Assembly: GCA_038087015.1 (NCBI GenBank)
Contig: JASBNA010000027.1
Span: 186,001 to 250,000, forward strand
Length of the DNA: 64,000 nucleotides
Source: Cerrena zonata
Taxonomy: Eukaryota; Basidiomycota; Agaricomycetes; Polyporales; Cerrenaceae
Direction: 5' to 3'
Program-made: the position numbers and the translations under genes
The notes under the pieces: generated by a model
Told to the model about the DNA's origin: nothing
Databases searched by the model: none
The model's input: only the letters and a program-made list of their open reading frames with translations
Part shown: positions 19,545 through 28,738 of the stretch, in pieces
Numbering within the stretch: the stretch's first letter is position 1
Layout of the letters: each line of letters begins with the position of its first letter

Positions 19545-22500
19545 CTAAGCTGCAGCATCGGTAAGAGGCACTTGAGTTTCCTCCTCAGGGTAATCTCTCA
19601 AATCCAAAGTGACTGTTTTGGAGCTGTTTTCCTTTTGTTCTCGATAAATACCAACAAGGGCATCTGATTTTTCAAATAAAGAGCTCTTTAAAGATATGAC
19701 AATAAATTGGAAATCTGGTCCAGCATATTTTTTAAGGTAATTAGCAACTTTGTTAACGTTTGAATTATCCAAAGCAGCGTCAACTTCGTCAAGAACGAAA
19801 AATGGCGATGGTTGATAGGAATGGATTGCAAATAATAAAGCTAATGCTGCAACGGTTTTTTCACCACCCGATAATAATTCCATATCTCTAAATCTTTTCA
19901 TTGGAGGCATAGCATGATACTTTATACCAGCACCATAAGGTTCGTCTTCGTCTTCCAACGTTAAGTAAGCAGATCCACCTAATGGCGAAGCAGCTGATTT
20001 TGTTAATTCCTTGTAAATCAGATCAATTTCACCAGAAATATGATCAAAAGCATTCATAAATAAGTCGGTTCTTCTTTGTCTTACATCATTGAAAGCATCA
20101 ACGATTTTTTGTTCCTTTTGTCTTGCTTTTGTAAAATCTTTATCAAATGATTTCAATTTTGTTTCGACTTCTTTCAATCTTTCCACAGCCTTGGCATTTG
20201 GTGTGAGTTGCTCCAATTCACCAATTACCGATTCAAGTCTTGCTTGTAATTCAGCTTCTATTTTCAAATTGAAATTTTCACGTAAACGTTCACTTAATAA
20301 AGAATAATCCAACTCTATATCGTAAACTTCCTTAATCAAAGTATCGGTATCATCACTGAGAGAGAAGGATTCCAAGAACCCATCTTTAAAAGGGATATCA
20401 ATACTGGAAATTTTACAGTTTTTCAAAATATTGACCCTTTCAGTATCTACCTTAAGTAAAACTTCACCAACGTTGGTAATCGCTTTATTCATGTTTTTGA
20501 TTTCTCCTTCAATTTCATTAACAGTAGACTCAAGTGATTTAGAACTTTTCAAACTTTCTTGGAGAACGTTAACTGCGGCCTCTTTTTCGGAACGAGTGAC
20601 ATCTAACTCTGCTTCGAGACTATCTGATATACTCTTAATTGATTCTATTTGTTCATCAACGGTAGCAAGGTTTTCATTGTGTTTTATCAAATCATCCCGT
20701 AACTTCTTTTCTCTTTCCTCTATGTCACGAAGACGATCATCTTGAAACTCTAATTGGTTTGTTAGGGATGCAATTGTTTTAGTGAATTGAGTTCTTTCTT
20801 TGGCTTTGTTTCTTAAGGAAGAACCATGAAGGTTTTCATAATCTGTTATACCATTTGTGAATCCATGTTTACGAGAGAATTCGGAATAGATTTTGTCTTG
20901 TAACTTTTTAATTTTTGTATGGGTTTGATTCAATTTTGAATCAACATCCTTCATTGAAGAGTTTTGGTTTTTGATATTGCTTTCCAATTCTTTTATCAAA
21001 TCATTGTGAAATTGAATTTCTGATTTCCTTTCATTAATCTTTCTTTCAATGTTTGATGTTTGATTTCTCAAAATTGGGATCTTATCCTCAATCAGGTGGA
21101 TTTCTTCCATAAGCATATTAATTTCAATTTCTTTTGGTCTCTCTTCTGCTAACTTAGCCAAGGATGTTGTGAGATCATCTTTTCTTTCGGTGAGAGCCTT
21201 CCATTCAGTCTTATCCCATCTCATGGAGCTAGGTGATTTATTTTCTTGCTGACCAGCAGTCATCAAACCAGATTTGTGAATAACTGAACCATCCAAAGTA
21301 ACCAATTTGTTATCTAAGTTATGATGAGATTCCCATTTTAACTCCCTTGCAGTATCAATGGTGTCCACTACGACAGTATCACCAACAACATACTTGATAG
21401 CCTTTTCTAATGAAACGTCTTCAAAATCAACTATATCAATTGCAGGTTTGGCATGAGGATGAACGGTTCTTAAATAATTAAGATTAATTGGATCGTTAAC
21501 CACTGAGTCAAGAGGTATAAAAGTAGCAACACCTGCACGTCTTTCTTTCATAATTTCAATACACTTATAAGCAGTGGAGGTGTTCTCGACAATAATGGCA
21601 TCAAAATTCCTTCCTAATACAGTCAGGAGAGCATTTTCAAATTTCTGTTGGGAAGGACGAACTAATTCATAAACAAGTCCCCTAATAGCACCTTCTTTGA
21701 AGGAATTCTTCAACATGGATACATTTTCTCTCAATTTTTTTTGTTTATTTGATTCTCTTTGTTGGGAAGATAATTCATCCAATCTGATCAATACATTACG
21801 TAATTGAGTATTTAATTCTAGTTCTTCGAAATTTGCTTCTTCTTTTCTTTTGATCAAGCCATCTTTCATGTCTGATTTCTCTCTTTTCAAAGTCAAGAGA
21901 TCATTAAGTTCGGTTGTTAAATCGACAAGTTTAGGTTTTAACTCAATACCAATAATCGATTCTAGTTCTGATATTCTAGAAAGAGCATTATTTTTTTGAT
22001 TATTATAATTATTAATATTGGAGCTTATCAAGTCTTTTTCATTGAACAACAAACTGAGGTCCTGTTCCAATTGAGAACCCTCATTTGCCAAAAATTCATC
22101 TCTTAATTCCTCATATTCCTTGATTGCTTCTACTGAAATAGTGGAATTTTTAGCTGATTCAATGGCTTTGCTTTCAAATTGTCTGAAAAGCCTTCTCGTA
22201 TCATGAAGTTTCTTTTCGATCTTTTTCTTTTCAACTTTTTGCTTTGTTATATCTTCTTGAATATCTTTTATTTTCCCTTCACATAAATGAATTTTACTAA
22301 TCAATGATTTTCTACTTGCTTGAATAGGGAATAATTCTCTAGTTTTAGACTCGGATTTAGAAGTCAAGTCTGATATTTGTTGATCTATTTTCTTCACATG
22401 AAGATCTCTTTTTGAATACTTTGAAATGATATTTTTATAAGATTTTTCTTCTTGCGATAGTTTGTTTTGCAAATACTTCAATTCCTTTTTCTTATCCTTC

Positions 22501-23270
22501 AAATCATTCAAGAGGTTGTCATGTTTTTGCTCACTATGGTAAAGCTTGTACAAGTGAATCATTTTGATAAGTTTATTTCTCTCAGTCAATTTGTTTTCAA
22601 ATAGCTCTTGTTCGACAAGTTGTTCTTTATATTGTTTAGATTCAGAATTTAAAGTTCTCTTTCTGGAGAAGACTGAGGTAGAAAACTCATGTGCTTTATC
22701 TTGTTCTTCTTTTAATCTTTCATATTCACTAGTGAGCTCATTGGAACCACTAATTGTTTCTATTAGACTAGTTAAATCTTTAGGAGATTGAGCAGCAATC
22801 TGTTCGACGTCACCTTGAAAAACTAGAAAATTTCTAGCCTTAATCAAAATATTTTCTGCTTTCAAAACCATTGAATACTGCAACGCCGTCACCGTTTTAT
22901 CGTTAATTTTATAATCACTGTTACCATTTGCTGTAATAGTCCGTTTCAAATTCAATCGCTCTCCATTAGATTTTTCATAAATCGCAATAACGTGTGCTTT
23001 AGTGGGATCTTGTGAAATATCTTCAGCTGTATTTTCAATTATCGAGCTATTGGCACCACGACGGCCTCGGTATATCAAGTCTTTCAAGTTGGATGACCTC
23101 AAATGCGATGATTTCACCCCCAAGACAAACGAAATGGCATCCATCATATTCGATTTCCCAGCACCATTGGGCCCAATGATTGAAGTGAACGATGACGTAC
23201 CAAACCCGATCACCGACGTACCTCGGTACGACTTGAAGTTATGAAGCTCCAATCCAATAAGTCTACCCAT
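19545..23270 (-). CDS. SMC1: cohesin subunit Smc1
   Basis: 1241 residues; S. cerevisiae Smc1 has 1225. The N-terminal head has Walker A GPNGAGKSN near residue 33. A long coiled coil follows, then the hinge (about 515-660, opening GAIRGLVYELVRPSQQKFE), the returning coiled coil and the C-terminal head with the ABC signature LLSGGEKTVAALALL and Walker B FFVLDEVDAALDN. The start LIGLELHNFKSYRG is diagnostic of Smc1 rather than Smc2-4. It forms the cohesin ring with Smc3 and Scc1 in the nucleus. It is divergent from FRA1; the shared 272-bp region has an MCB box consistent with G1/S expression. Confidence 0.97.
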   Translation of the reverse strand: MGRLIGLELHNFKSYRGTSVIGFGTSSFTSIIGPNGAGKSNMMDAISFVLGVKSSHLRSSNLKDLIYRGRRGANSSIIENTAEDISQDPTKAHVIAIYEKSNGERLNLKRTITANGNSDYKINDKTVTALQYSMVLKAENILIKARNFLVFQGDVEQIAAQSPKDLTSLIETISGSNELTSEYERLKEEQDKAHEFSTSVFSRKRTLNSESKQYKEQLVEQELFENKLTERNKLIKMIHLYKLYHSEQKHDNLLNDLKDKKKELKYLQNKLSQEEKSYKNIISKYSKRDLHVKKIDQQISDLTSKSESKTRELFPIQASRKSLISKIHLCEGKIKDIQEDITKQKVEKKKIEKKLHDTRRLFRQFESKAIESAKNSTISVEAIKEYEELRDEFLANEGSQLEQDLSLLFNEKDLISSNINNYNNQKNNALSRISELESIIGIELKPKLVDLTTELNDLLTLKREKSDMKDGLIKRKEEANFEELELNTQLRNVLIRLDELSSQQRESNKQKKLRENVSMLKNSFKEGAIRGLVYELVRPSQQKFENALLTVLGRNFDAIIVENTSTAYKCIEIMKERRAGVATFIPLDSVVNDPINLNYLRTVHPHAKPAIDIVDFEDVSLEKAIKYVVGDTVVVDTIDTARELKWESHHNLDNKLVTLDGSVIHKSGLMTAGQQENKSPSSMRWDKTEWKALTERKDDLTTSLAKLAEERPKEIEINMLMEEIHLIEDKIPILRNQTSNIERKINERKSEIQFHNDLIKELESNIKNQNSSMKDVDSKLNQTHTKIKKLQDKIYSEFSRKHGFTNGITDYENLHGSSLRNKAKERTQFTKTIASLTNQLEFQDDRLRDIEEREKKLRDDLIKHNENLATVDEQIESIKSISDSLEAELDVTRSEKEAAVNVLQESLKSSKSLESTVNEIEGEIKNMNKAITNVGEVLLKVDTERVNILKNCKISSIDIPFKDGFLESFSLSDDTDTLIKEVYDIELDYSLLSERLRENFNLKIEAELQARLESVIGELEQLTPNAKAVERLKEVETKLKSFDKDFTKARQKEQKIVDAFNDVRQRRTDLFMNAFDHISGEIDLIYKELTKSAASPLGGSAYLTLEDEDEPYGAGIKYHAMPPMKRFRDMELLSGGEKTVAALALLFAIHSYQPSPFFVLDEVDAALDNSNVNKVANYLKKYAGPDFQFIVISLKSSLFEKSDALVGIYREQKENSSKTVTLDLRDYPEEETQVPLTDAAA

Positions 23271-23358
23271 GCTTCCGTTTCAATACAGGTTAGTTCTATT
23301 GAAGAAAGAGTGATTTAAACGCTGATGTGATGGATCTTTTTGTTTATCGTAAAGTAAG

Positions 23359-23364
23359 ACGCGT
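23359..23364. promoter_or_regulatory. MCB (ACGCGT) box upstream of SMC1
   Basis: ACGCGT in the palindromic context GACGCGTC lies 89 bp upstream of the SMC1 ATG. MBF-type regulators bind this motif, and SMC1 transcription peaks near G1/S in S. cerevisiae. Confidence 0.5.
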
Positions 23365-23542
23365 CTATTTTTTCATATTTGATGCAAAGGTCGTGCGCTG
23401 GCGAAAGCTCAAATATCAAAAAGAGATTCGGCCGATAAGACTTGATGGTGGACGGGTCTTGACGCACGATAAAGCCCGAGAAGCAGATTAAGGATTAATC
23501 AAGTTGAATAATTAGAGGTTATAATATCAAAGTATAGCTACC

Positions 23543-25741
23543 ATGACAGGTTATCCAGAAAAAGAGCCATTATTGGGGTCTGAGCGTACGCGCAGGTTTG
23601 CTGCCGATAACGAGGTGTCGACTATAACTTGCACTCCTCTGTTCTCGACCCTTTTAGCCAACCCTTTTCAATGTCTACCCCAATTGACAAAACAGAAAAG
23701 TAATGAGGATGAAGTTCTGGATGATAGCGAGATAAGCTATGTTGATGATGATGAAGAGCTACCAGACCTTCCTTATGTGACTAGTCCTACGGTTCTCCCT
23801 GAATCGGTCATGGATACAAAGACTAAGTTATTAGAATTGAGGAGATTGATGAAACATCATGGAATTGGTGTTTATATAATCCCTTCGGAAGATGAACATC
23901 AATCAGAGTATACTGCTTTGGCTGACAAGAGACGGGAATTCATATCAGGTTTTACTGGAAGTGCTGGTTTGTGCGTGGTTACCCTTGATGATGCGGATGA
24001 ATTAACTGGTGAAGCAGCCTTATCAACAGACGGAAGATACTTCTTACAGGCTCAGAAACAACTTGATTTTCGATTCTGGAGACTTTTGAAGCAGGGGGTT
24101 GCTGGCTTTCCTTCGTGGAATATATTCGCTATTGAAAAGGCAATTTCAAATAAGTTTAGTAAAGTTATCTCGTGTGACCCTAGATTGATTAGTGTTTCAG
24201 TCGGTGAATATTTCGAAAGAGTGAGAAGAATACAATATCAGTCAAAGTTTGATTTCAAACCATTGCTTGACGTAAACTTGGTCGACGAGGTTTGGGGATT
24301 GGAAAGACCCACTAGATCTTTAAGTAAGGTCTACCCCTTGCCTATAAAATACTCGGGTGAACATACCAATGATAAAATCAGCAGAATCCGTGATGTTTTG
24401 AAATCAGATAAGATCAAAAGTACTCACTTGGTTATTACCGCTTTAGATGATATAGCTTGGCTTTTCAACTTGCGAAATGATGAGGATATTCCTTTTTCAC
24501 CGGTCTTCTTCAGCTATGCAATTGTTACATTGACCAATGTTACATTGTATATTCATCCTGCAAAAATTGACCACACATCTTCTGAGCTAACTGAACATTT
24601 GAATTCAATCGTGGGTTTATCCATTAGAAATTATGACCTCTTCTATAATGATATCCAAAACCTCAAGGGAACTATCGGTGAATGTGTAAAGATTGTTCTC
24701 CCAAGTAGAGCTAACGCTTCTTTTGCCTTGGTTTCTTCTATTCCTCAATCTGTTAGTAAACAAACTATTGTATACAATTCAGTGGTTGCTAATTTAAAAA
24801 TCTTTAAAAATAAAACGGAACTCTTCAACTCGAAAATTGCCCAATTTAAAGACTCATTGGCATTCATTTTATTTGCTTCTTGGTTGGACCATCAATTAAT
24901 TAGAAAACGTTCCAAAATCGACGAGTATGAAGCTGCTAAGAAAATTTATTCTATCAGGGCCAAATTACCTAATTTCAAAGGGTTATCGTATGAAACTATC
25001 AGTTCCACAGGTCCAAATGCAGCTATAATTCACTATGCTCCAACTAAAGATGAAAAAGCGGTCATCGACCCAGAGGCGGTCTATTTGATTGATTCAGGCG
25101 CTCACTATTTTGAAGGTACTACTGATATAACTAGAACATATAAGTTTGGATATGAAGGTATAACCGAAGAGTTGCGTAAGTTTTATACATTAGTATTGAA
25201 GGGTCATTTGGCAGTGGCAATGGCGAAATTTCCACCTAAATCTGCATCTACTGGTACAATACTCGATGCATATTCTAGACAACCACTATGGAATGAGGGT
25301 GCTGATTTCAATCATGGTACCGGCCATGGAGTAGGAAGTTTTGGAAATGTGCATGAAGGTCCTCTTTATATACTGACTACTGCTGGTGGGGCTGCTGATA
25401 CGGATCTATTCAAAACGGGAGCTATACTCACAGATGAACCAGGATACTACGCGGATGGAAGATTTGGAATCAGGATAGAGAGTGAACTTGAAATTGTCGA
25501 ATGTGATGATAGAATTGGGAAGACTAGAAATGGAGAAAATTTCTTAGGTTTTGCCTATTTAACCAAAGTTCCCTTTTGTAAAAAGTTAATTGATACAAAA
25601 TACTTAACACAGATAGAAGTGACTTGGGTCAATGAGTACCACAAGAGTATAAGAAATGACTTTGGAGAAAAGTTATTAGAAATGGGTGATCGAAGAGCAT
25701 ACGCTTGGTTATTTAGAGAAACTTCTCCTATTATAGATTGA
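23543..25741 (+). CDS. FRA1: Xaa-Pro aminopeptidase-like protein Fra1
   Basis: 732 residues; S. cerevisiae Fra1 has 749. After about 90 acidic, disordered residues come two creatinase-like N-terminal domains (starting LLELRRLMKHHGIGVYIIPS) and the M24 'pita-bread' domain. Metal ligands are visible: D517 (YLIDSGAHYFEG), D528 (TDITRTY), H595 (GTGHGVGS), and the two Glu residues in LTDEPGYY and GIRIESELEIVE. Fra1 in S. cerevisiae works with Fra2 and Grx3/4 to signal mitochondrial iron-sulfur status to Aft1. Because the ligands are intact, aminopeptidase P activity is plausible. The iron-signalling role is inferred from orthology only. Confidence 0.88.
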   Translation: MTGYPEKEPLLGSERTRRFAADNEVSTITCTPLFSTLLANPFQCLPQLTKQKSNEDEVLDDSEISYVDDDEELPDLPYVTSPTVLPESVMDTKTKLLELRRLMKHHGIGVYIIPSEDEHQSEYTALADKRREFISGFTGSAGLCVVTLDDADELTGEAALSTDGRYFLQAQKQLDFRFWRLLKQGVAGFPSWNIFAIEKAISNKFSKVISCDPRLISVSVGEYFERVRRIQYQSKFDFKPLLDVNLVDEVWGLERPTRSLSKVYPLPIKYSGEHTNDKISRIRDVLKSDKIKSTHLVITALDDIAWLFNLRNDEDIPFSPVFFSYAIVTLTNVTLYIHPAKIDHTSSELTEHLNSIVGLSIRNYDLFYNDIQNLKGTIGECVKIVLPSRANASFALVSSIPQSVSKQTIVYNSVVANLKIFKNKTELFNSKIAQFKDSLAFILFASWLDHQLIRKRSKIDEYEAAKKIYSIRAKLPNFKGLSYETISSTGPNAAIIHYAPTKDEKAVIDPEAVYLIDSGAHYFEGTTDITRTYKFGYEGITEELRKFYTLVLKGHLAVAMAKFPPKSASTGTILDAYSRQPLWNEGADFNHGTGHGVGSFGNVHEGPLYILTTAGGAADTDLFKTGAILTDEPGYYADGRFGIRIESELEIVECDDRIGKTRNGENFLGFAYLTKVPFCKKLIDTKYLTQIEVTWVNEYHKSIRNDFGEKLLEMGDRRAYAWLFRETSPIID

Positions 25742-25867
25742 TTTGATATTACGATATGTCCTTTTATAAAAAATGAATTAATAAAAATTATATTAAAAAT
25801 TACATTAAAGAAAACTTATATACTATAATATACAAAATATTAGAATTGAAATCATAATAACATTAGC

Positions 25868-26614
25868 CTAATTCAGACTAAACGAAGCTGAGTAAAGAGT
25901 CGGAAATCCCATGCTTCTGTTTTTCGGTTTGGAATAAGCTGGACGTTGAAAACTTCCTGGTCTTTTCAAACCTTTCGCATTTGTTGAACCTTCATTGGAA
26001 GAATCCGCTTCGTCTTTCATAGAAGCAAAATTTGCTTTGTTCGATATAAATGGAGTTGCTTTGGATAGCTGCAAGGTAGGTCCTTTTTCATCTTCGACAA
26101 ACTCTTGTTTGACTGAAGAGTCTGCGTTATTTTGCTGAGTATTTTCCGGCTTTTTATAGGTAGGCATTTTAAGGGCATGTGTAGAGCTCCAAAGATGTGA
26201 TGAGGAGCTTGAAGTTAATGAGCTTCTAATATGATCAATATCAGATGCGATCTTCGATATTGATGAAATGTCACTTGAAACATGAGGCGTTGTCCTTGGA
26301 TCCTTAGGCGGGGACATGGATTTCTGCTTTTTGCTATCATTTATTGATTCATCAACAGATTTTCTTTTGTGACCATTTAAATTAAGGTTACGCATATCTA
26401 AAATGGATTCTGGTTGAGACGACGTTAAGCGGTAGTCCTTCATCAAGCCACGATTTAAAATACTAGGCTTCGATGCTTTTTCTTGAGCACTTGTTTGGTT
26501 CTTTGTCAGATTCGAATCAGTGAATCCTCCTTTTAAAACATATGCTGCTTTAGAAAGACTTTTGAACCTTTCAATTTGACCAGACTCGAGAGCTCCATCA
26601 AACAAAGAAGACAT
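25868..26614 (-). CDS. SPP41-like, C-terminal segment
   Basis: From an ATG at 26614 (MSSLFDGALESGQIERF) to the stop, 248 codons. The frame is open upstream to about 26713 and the sense is continuous with the previous segment after a +1 shift. It could be translated as a small separate protein, but its content fits the tail of the SPP41-like protein. Confidence 0.45.
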   Translation of the reverse strand: MSSLFDGALESGQIERFKSLSKAAYVLKGGFTDSNLTKNQTSAQEKASKPSILNRGLMKDYRLTSSQPESILDMRNLNLNGHKRKSVDESINDSKKQKSMSPPKDPRTTPHVSSDISSISKIASDIDHIRSSLTSSSSSHLWSSTHALKMPTYKKPENTQQNNADSSVKQEFVEDEKGPTLQLSKATPFISNKANFASMKDEADSSNEGSTNAKGLKRPGSFQRPAYSKPKNRSMGFPTLYSASFSLN

Positions 26615-28385
26615 GATAGAGGAAACAGGAAGTAGCAATTTCACGCAGATCACTATTTGTCCTAGAGAAGTGAGAAAGCGCCGCCGCTGCAGTAGCTGCT
26701 GATGCTGCCACAAGAGAAGACTTCGGTTCTTCTTTCAATCCGGTTACAGATATTATATTAAAAATATCAGTTATTGATTTAACAAGTTTGGGATCCTGTT
26801 CAGTAATATTGACTTTCTTCTCATCATCTTTAGCAGAACGAGCATCGTCCTTCTTTTGTTTGGCAATACGTTTTTCTCTTCTTCTGTTAAACTCTTCTTC
26901 TACCCAAGCCCTTTTTTCTGGAGAATCTTTTTCCCCAAAAGTGGAAGATGCTCTTTTTAAGACTCGTGATCTCAAGTCATTATCTTTATTCCTTTCTGCA
27001 TTCTCTTCTCTCCAACGTTTCTTACGTTCTCTATTTTCAATTCTCACTCTATTTTTGTACTCGGGAGAATCGACGCTCGGCTTATCGACAATCAAAGATC
27101 CTTTGTTTTTCAAGTAAGAATAGTCATAGATGGAGGAGATAATAGAATCACTCAAGGATGATATGCTTTCATTCTTAATTTTCAGTATACCGGTAGTCAC
27201 TTGTGAAGCACCAGCATTGAATAAATCTAAAGCCTTTTCAACTAATGATACTGCTCCATTATTACCAACTTCCTTGGAACCTGAACTCTCTAAGTATTTC
27301 TTTGCCATAGTTAAAGAATGTATCATACCTTCCTTTTCATTTTTATCGTTATAGCTAGATGCAATATCATAAACAGATGGAATGTTTTTGGTGGAAGTGA
27401 AAGGCTGTAATCTCAGAGACAGGGAGGTCAAGGAATTTGTCATTTGCCTAATAACTTGTAACAAGTTGTTATCTGAACCACCTGTTGAGTTGATATGGCT
27501 GGATAGAGACGAAAGCATTTGGGATAGTTGAGGATTAATGGCAGGAGAAGTCAAGAGCCTTTTTGAATCTAAGGAAGCTATTGACGAATAATCCCTTGAA
27601 ATATTTGACATAGATGATCTATGAAGGGCCAAAGTCTCGGCTATTGTCAATGGTTTCCGAGATGGGTCACTCAGACCAGAAGACTTGATACTATTCACAA
27701 TAGACTGTGCAACCGAGCTTATCGAGTCTTGAGAGGATGAATCTTGTGTTGATTGGCTTTCTTTTGTGGTATTTTGCGATACATATACAGAAGGCGCTTT
27801 TTCTCCAACGGTATGTGGGAGATTGCCGGTTGACATGGGTGGCCTTACTGTAGATCCTGTACTACTGGTTGATTCTTGCAATCCTGTTGGATCGGTCTTC
27901 TTAGTTGCATCATCGGTAATCAAATTCGGAGATGTTGCGTTCATGGCGGCTTGCCTTGATATTCGATCTATAGCTGGTGTGCCTGTAGCAGCTTGTATTT
28001 GGGATTTGGTAATTGGAAGGGATTTTGGAGCCCTAGGAGCAGGAGGCTTGCGTCTTGCCTTCGTTACTGATCCAGAAGCACGATTACTTGGTTTTGAATA
28101 ATCTGGCAAATTCTTCGAAGAAGAGCCTTGGTATGCTTTGATAACAGAGTCTGAATCGAAGGTTTTCTTTTGCGATGGCTGCGAAGAATATTCATCTTCC
28201 ATTTCTAAATTTGTCAATAGATCATGTGGATTTTCCATCGCCATATTGAAAGCATTTTGCAAAATGAGATTCATTTGGAGGTTCTCGAGATCGACATCAT
28301 GCGATTCTTCCGCCACTTTTGAAGGATTCTTTGGGAAAGACCGAGTGATATCCAAAGGAGGGTTTGATTCAATGGCATTTCTCAC
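26598..28385 (-). CDS. SPP41-like, DUF3020-containing segment
   Basis: About 595 codons in a second frame; the first codon here is GTG, so this is an internal piece and not a separate gene start. It carries the Arg/Glu-rich DUF3020 region followed by an Ala run. The last 15 or so residues before the stop are probably out of frame. Confidence 0.5.
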   Translation of the reverse strand: MRNAIESNPPLDITRSFPKNPSKVAEESHDVDLENLQMNLILQNAFNMAMENPHDLLTNLEMEDEYSSQPSQKKTFDSDSVIKAYQGSSSKNLPDYSKPSNRASGSVTKARRKPPAPRAPKSLPITKSQIQAATGTPAIDRISRQAAMNATSPNLITDDATKKTDPTGLQESTSSTGSTVRPPMSTGNLPHTVGEKAPSVYVSQNTTKESQSTQDSSSQDSISSVAQSIVNSIKSSGLSDPSRKPLTIAETLALHRSSMSNISRDYSSIASLDSKRLLTSPAINPQLSQMLSSLSSHINSTGGSDNNLLQVIRQMTNSLTSLSLRLQPFTSTKNIPSVYDIASSYNDKNEKEGMIHSLTMAKKYLESSGSKEVGNNGAVSLVEKALDLFNAGASQVTTGILKIKNESISSLSDSIISSIYDYSYLKNKGSLIVDKPSVDSPEYKNRVRIENRERKKRWREENAERNKDNDLRSRVLKRASSTFGEKDSPEKRAWVEEEFNRRREKRIAKQKKDDARSAKDDEKKVNITEQDPKLVKSITDIFNIISVTGLKEEPKSSLVAASAATAAAALSHFSRTNSDLREIATSCFLYHVFFV

Positions 28386-28738
28386 TGCAGATGCCTAATG
28401 CAGCTTTGAGGTTAGAATCAGCAACCTGGTTCTTATAATTTTTTTCTTCTTCATCACGATGAGCTTCATTTTGAAAATGCTGGAAAATATTTTCATCAAT
28501 CTGTGGCATATCGGCGACAGTATTAGGGCTTCTTTATATTATCTTCGATAACTGTAAATGGCTGGTGACTTCAAGAGCAAGCTCCTTTAATAAATCTTGA
28601 GAAACTGGTAAATTATTTGAAGCAGAATCAGACTCTTGGTCGGTATTAACCATTTGACCCATTACGTTTTGAACAACTGCTGCAAGATCAACTTGCGAAT
28701 CTTTAGGTAGCTCTGCTATTGATTTCCTTCTCAATTCA

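Noticed and set aside
28395..28545. Intron as explanation for the SPP41 interruptions
   Set aside because: A TTCTAAC and TTAG acceptor-like pair exists near 28395-28415, but there is no consensus donor, the phase does not fit, and the intervening sequence reads as protein.
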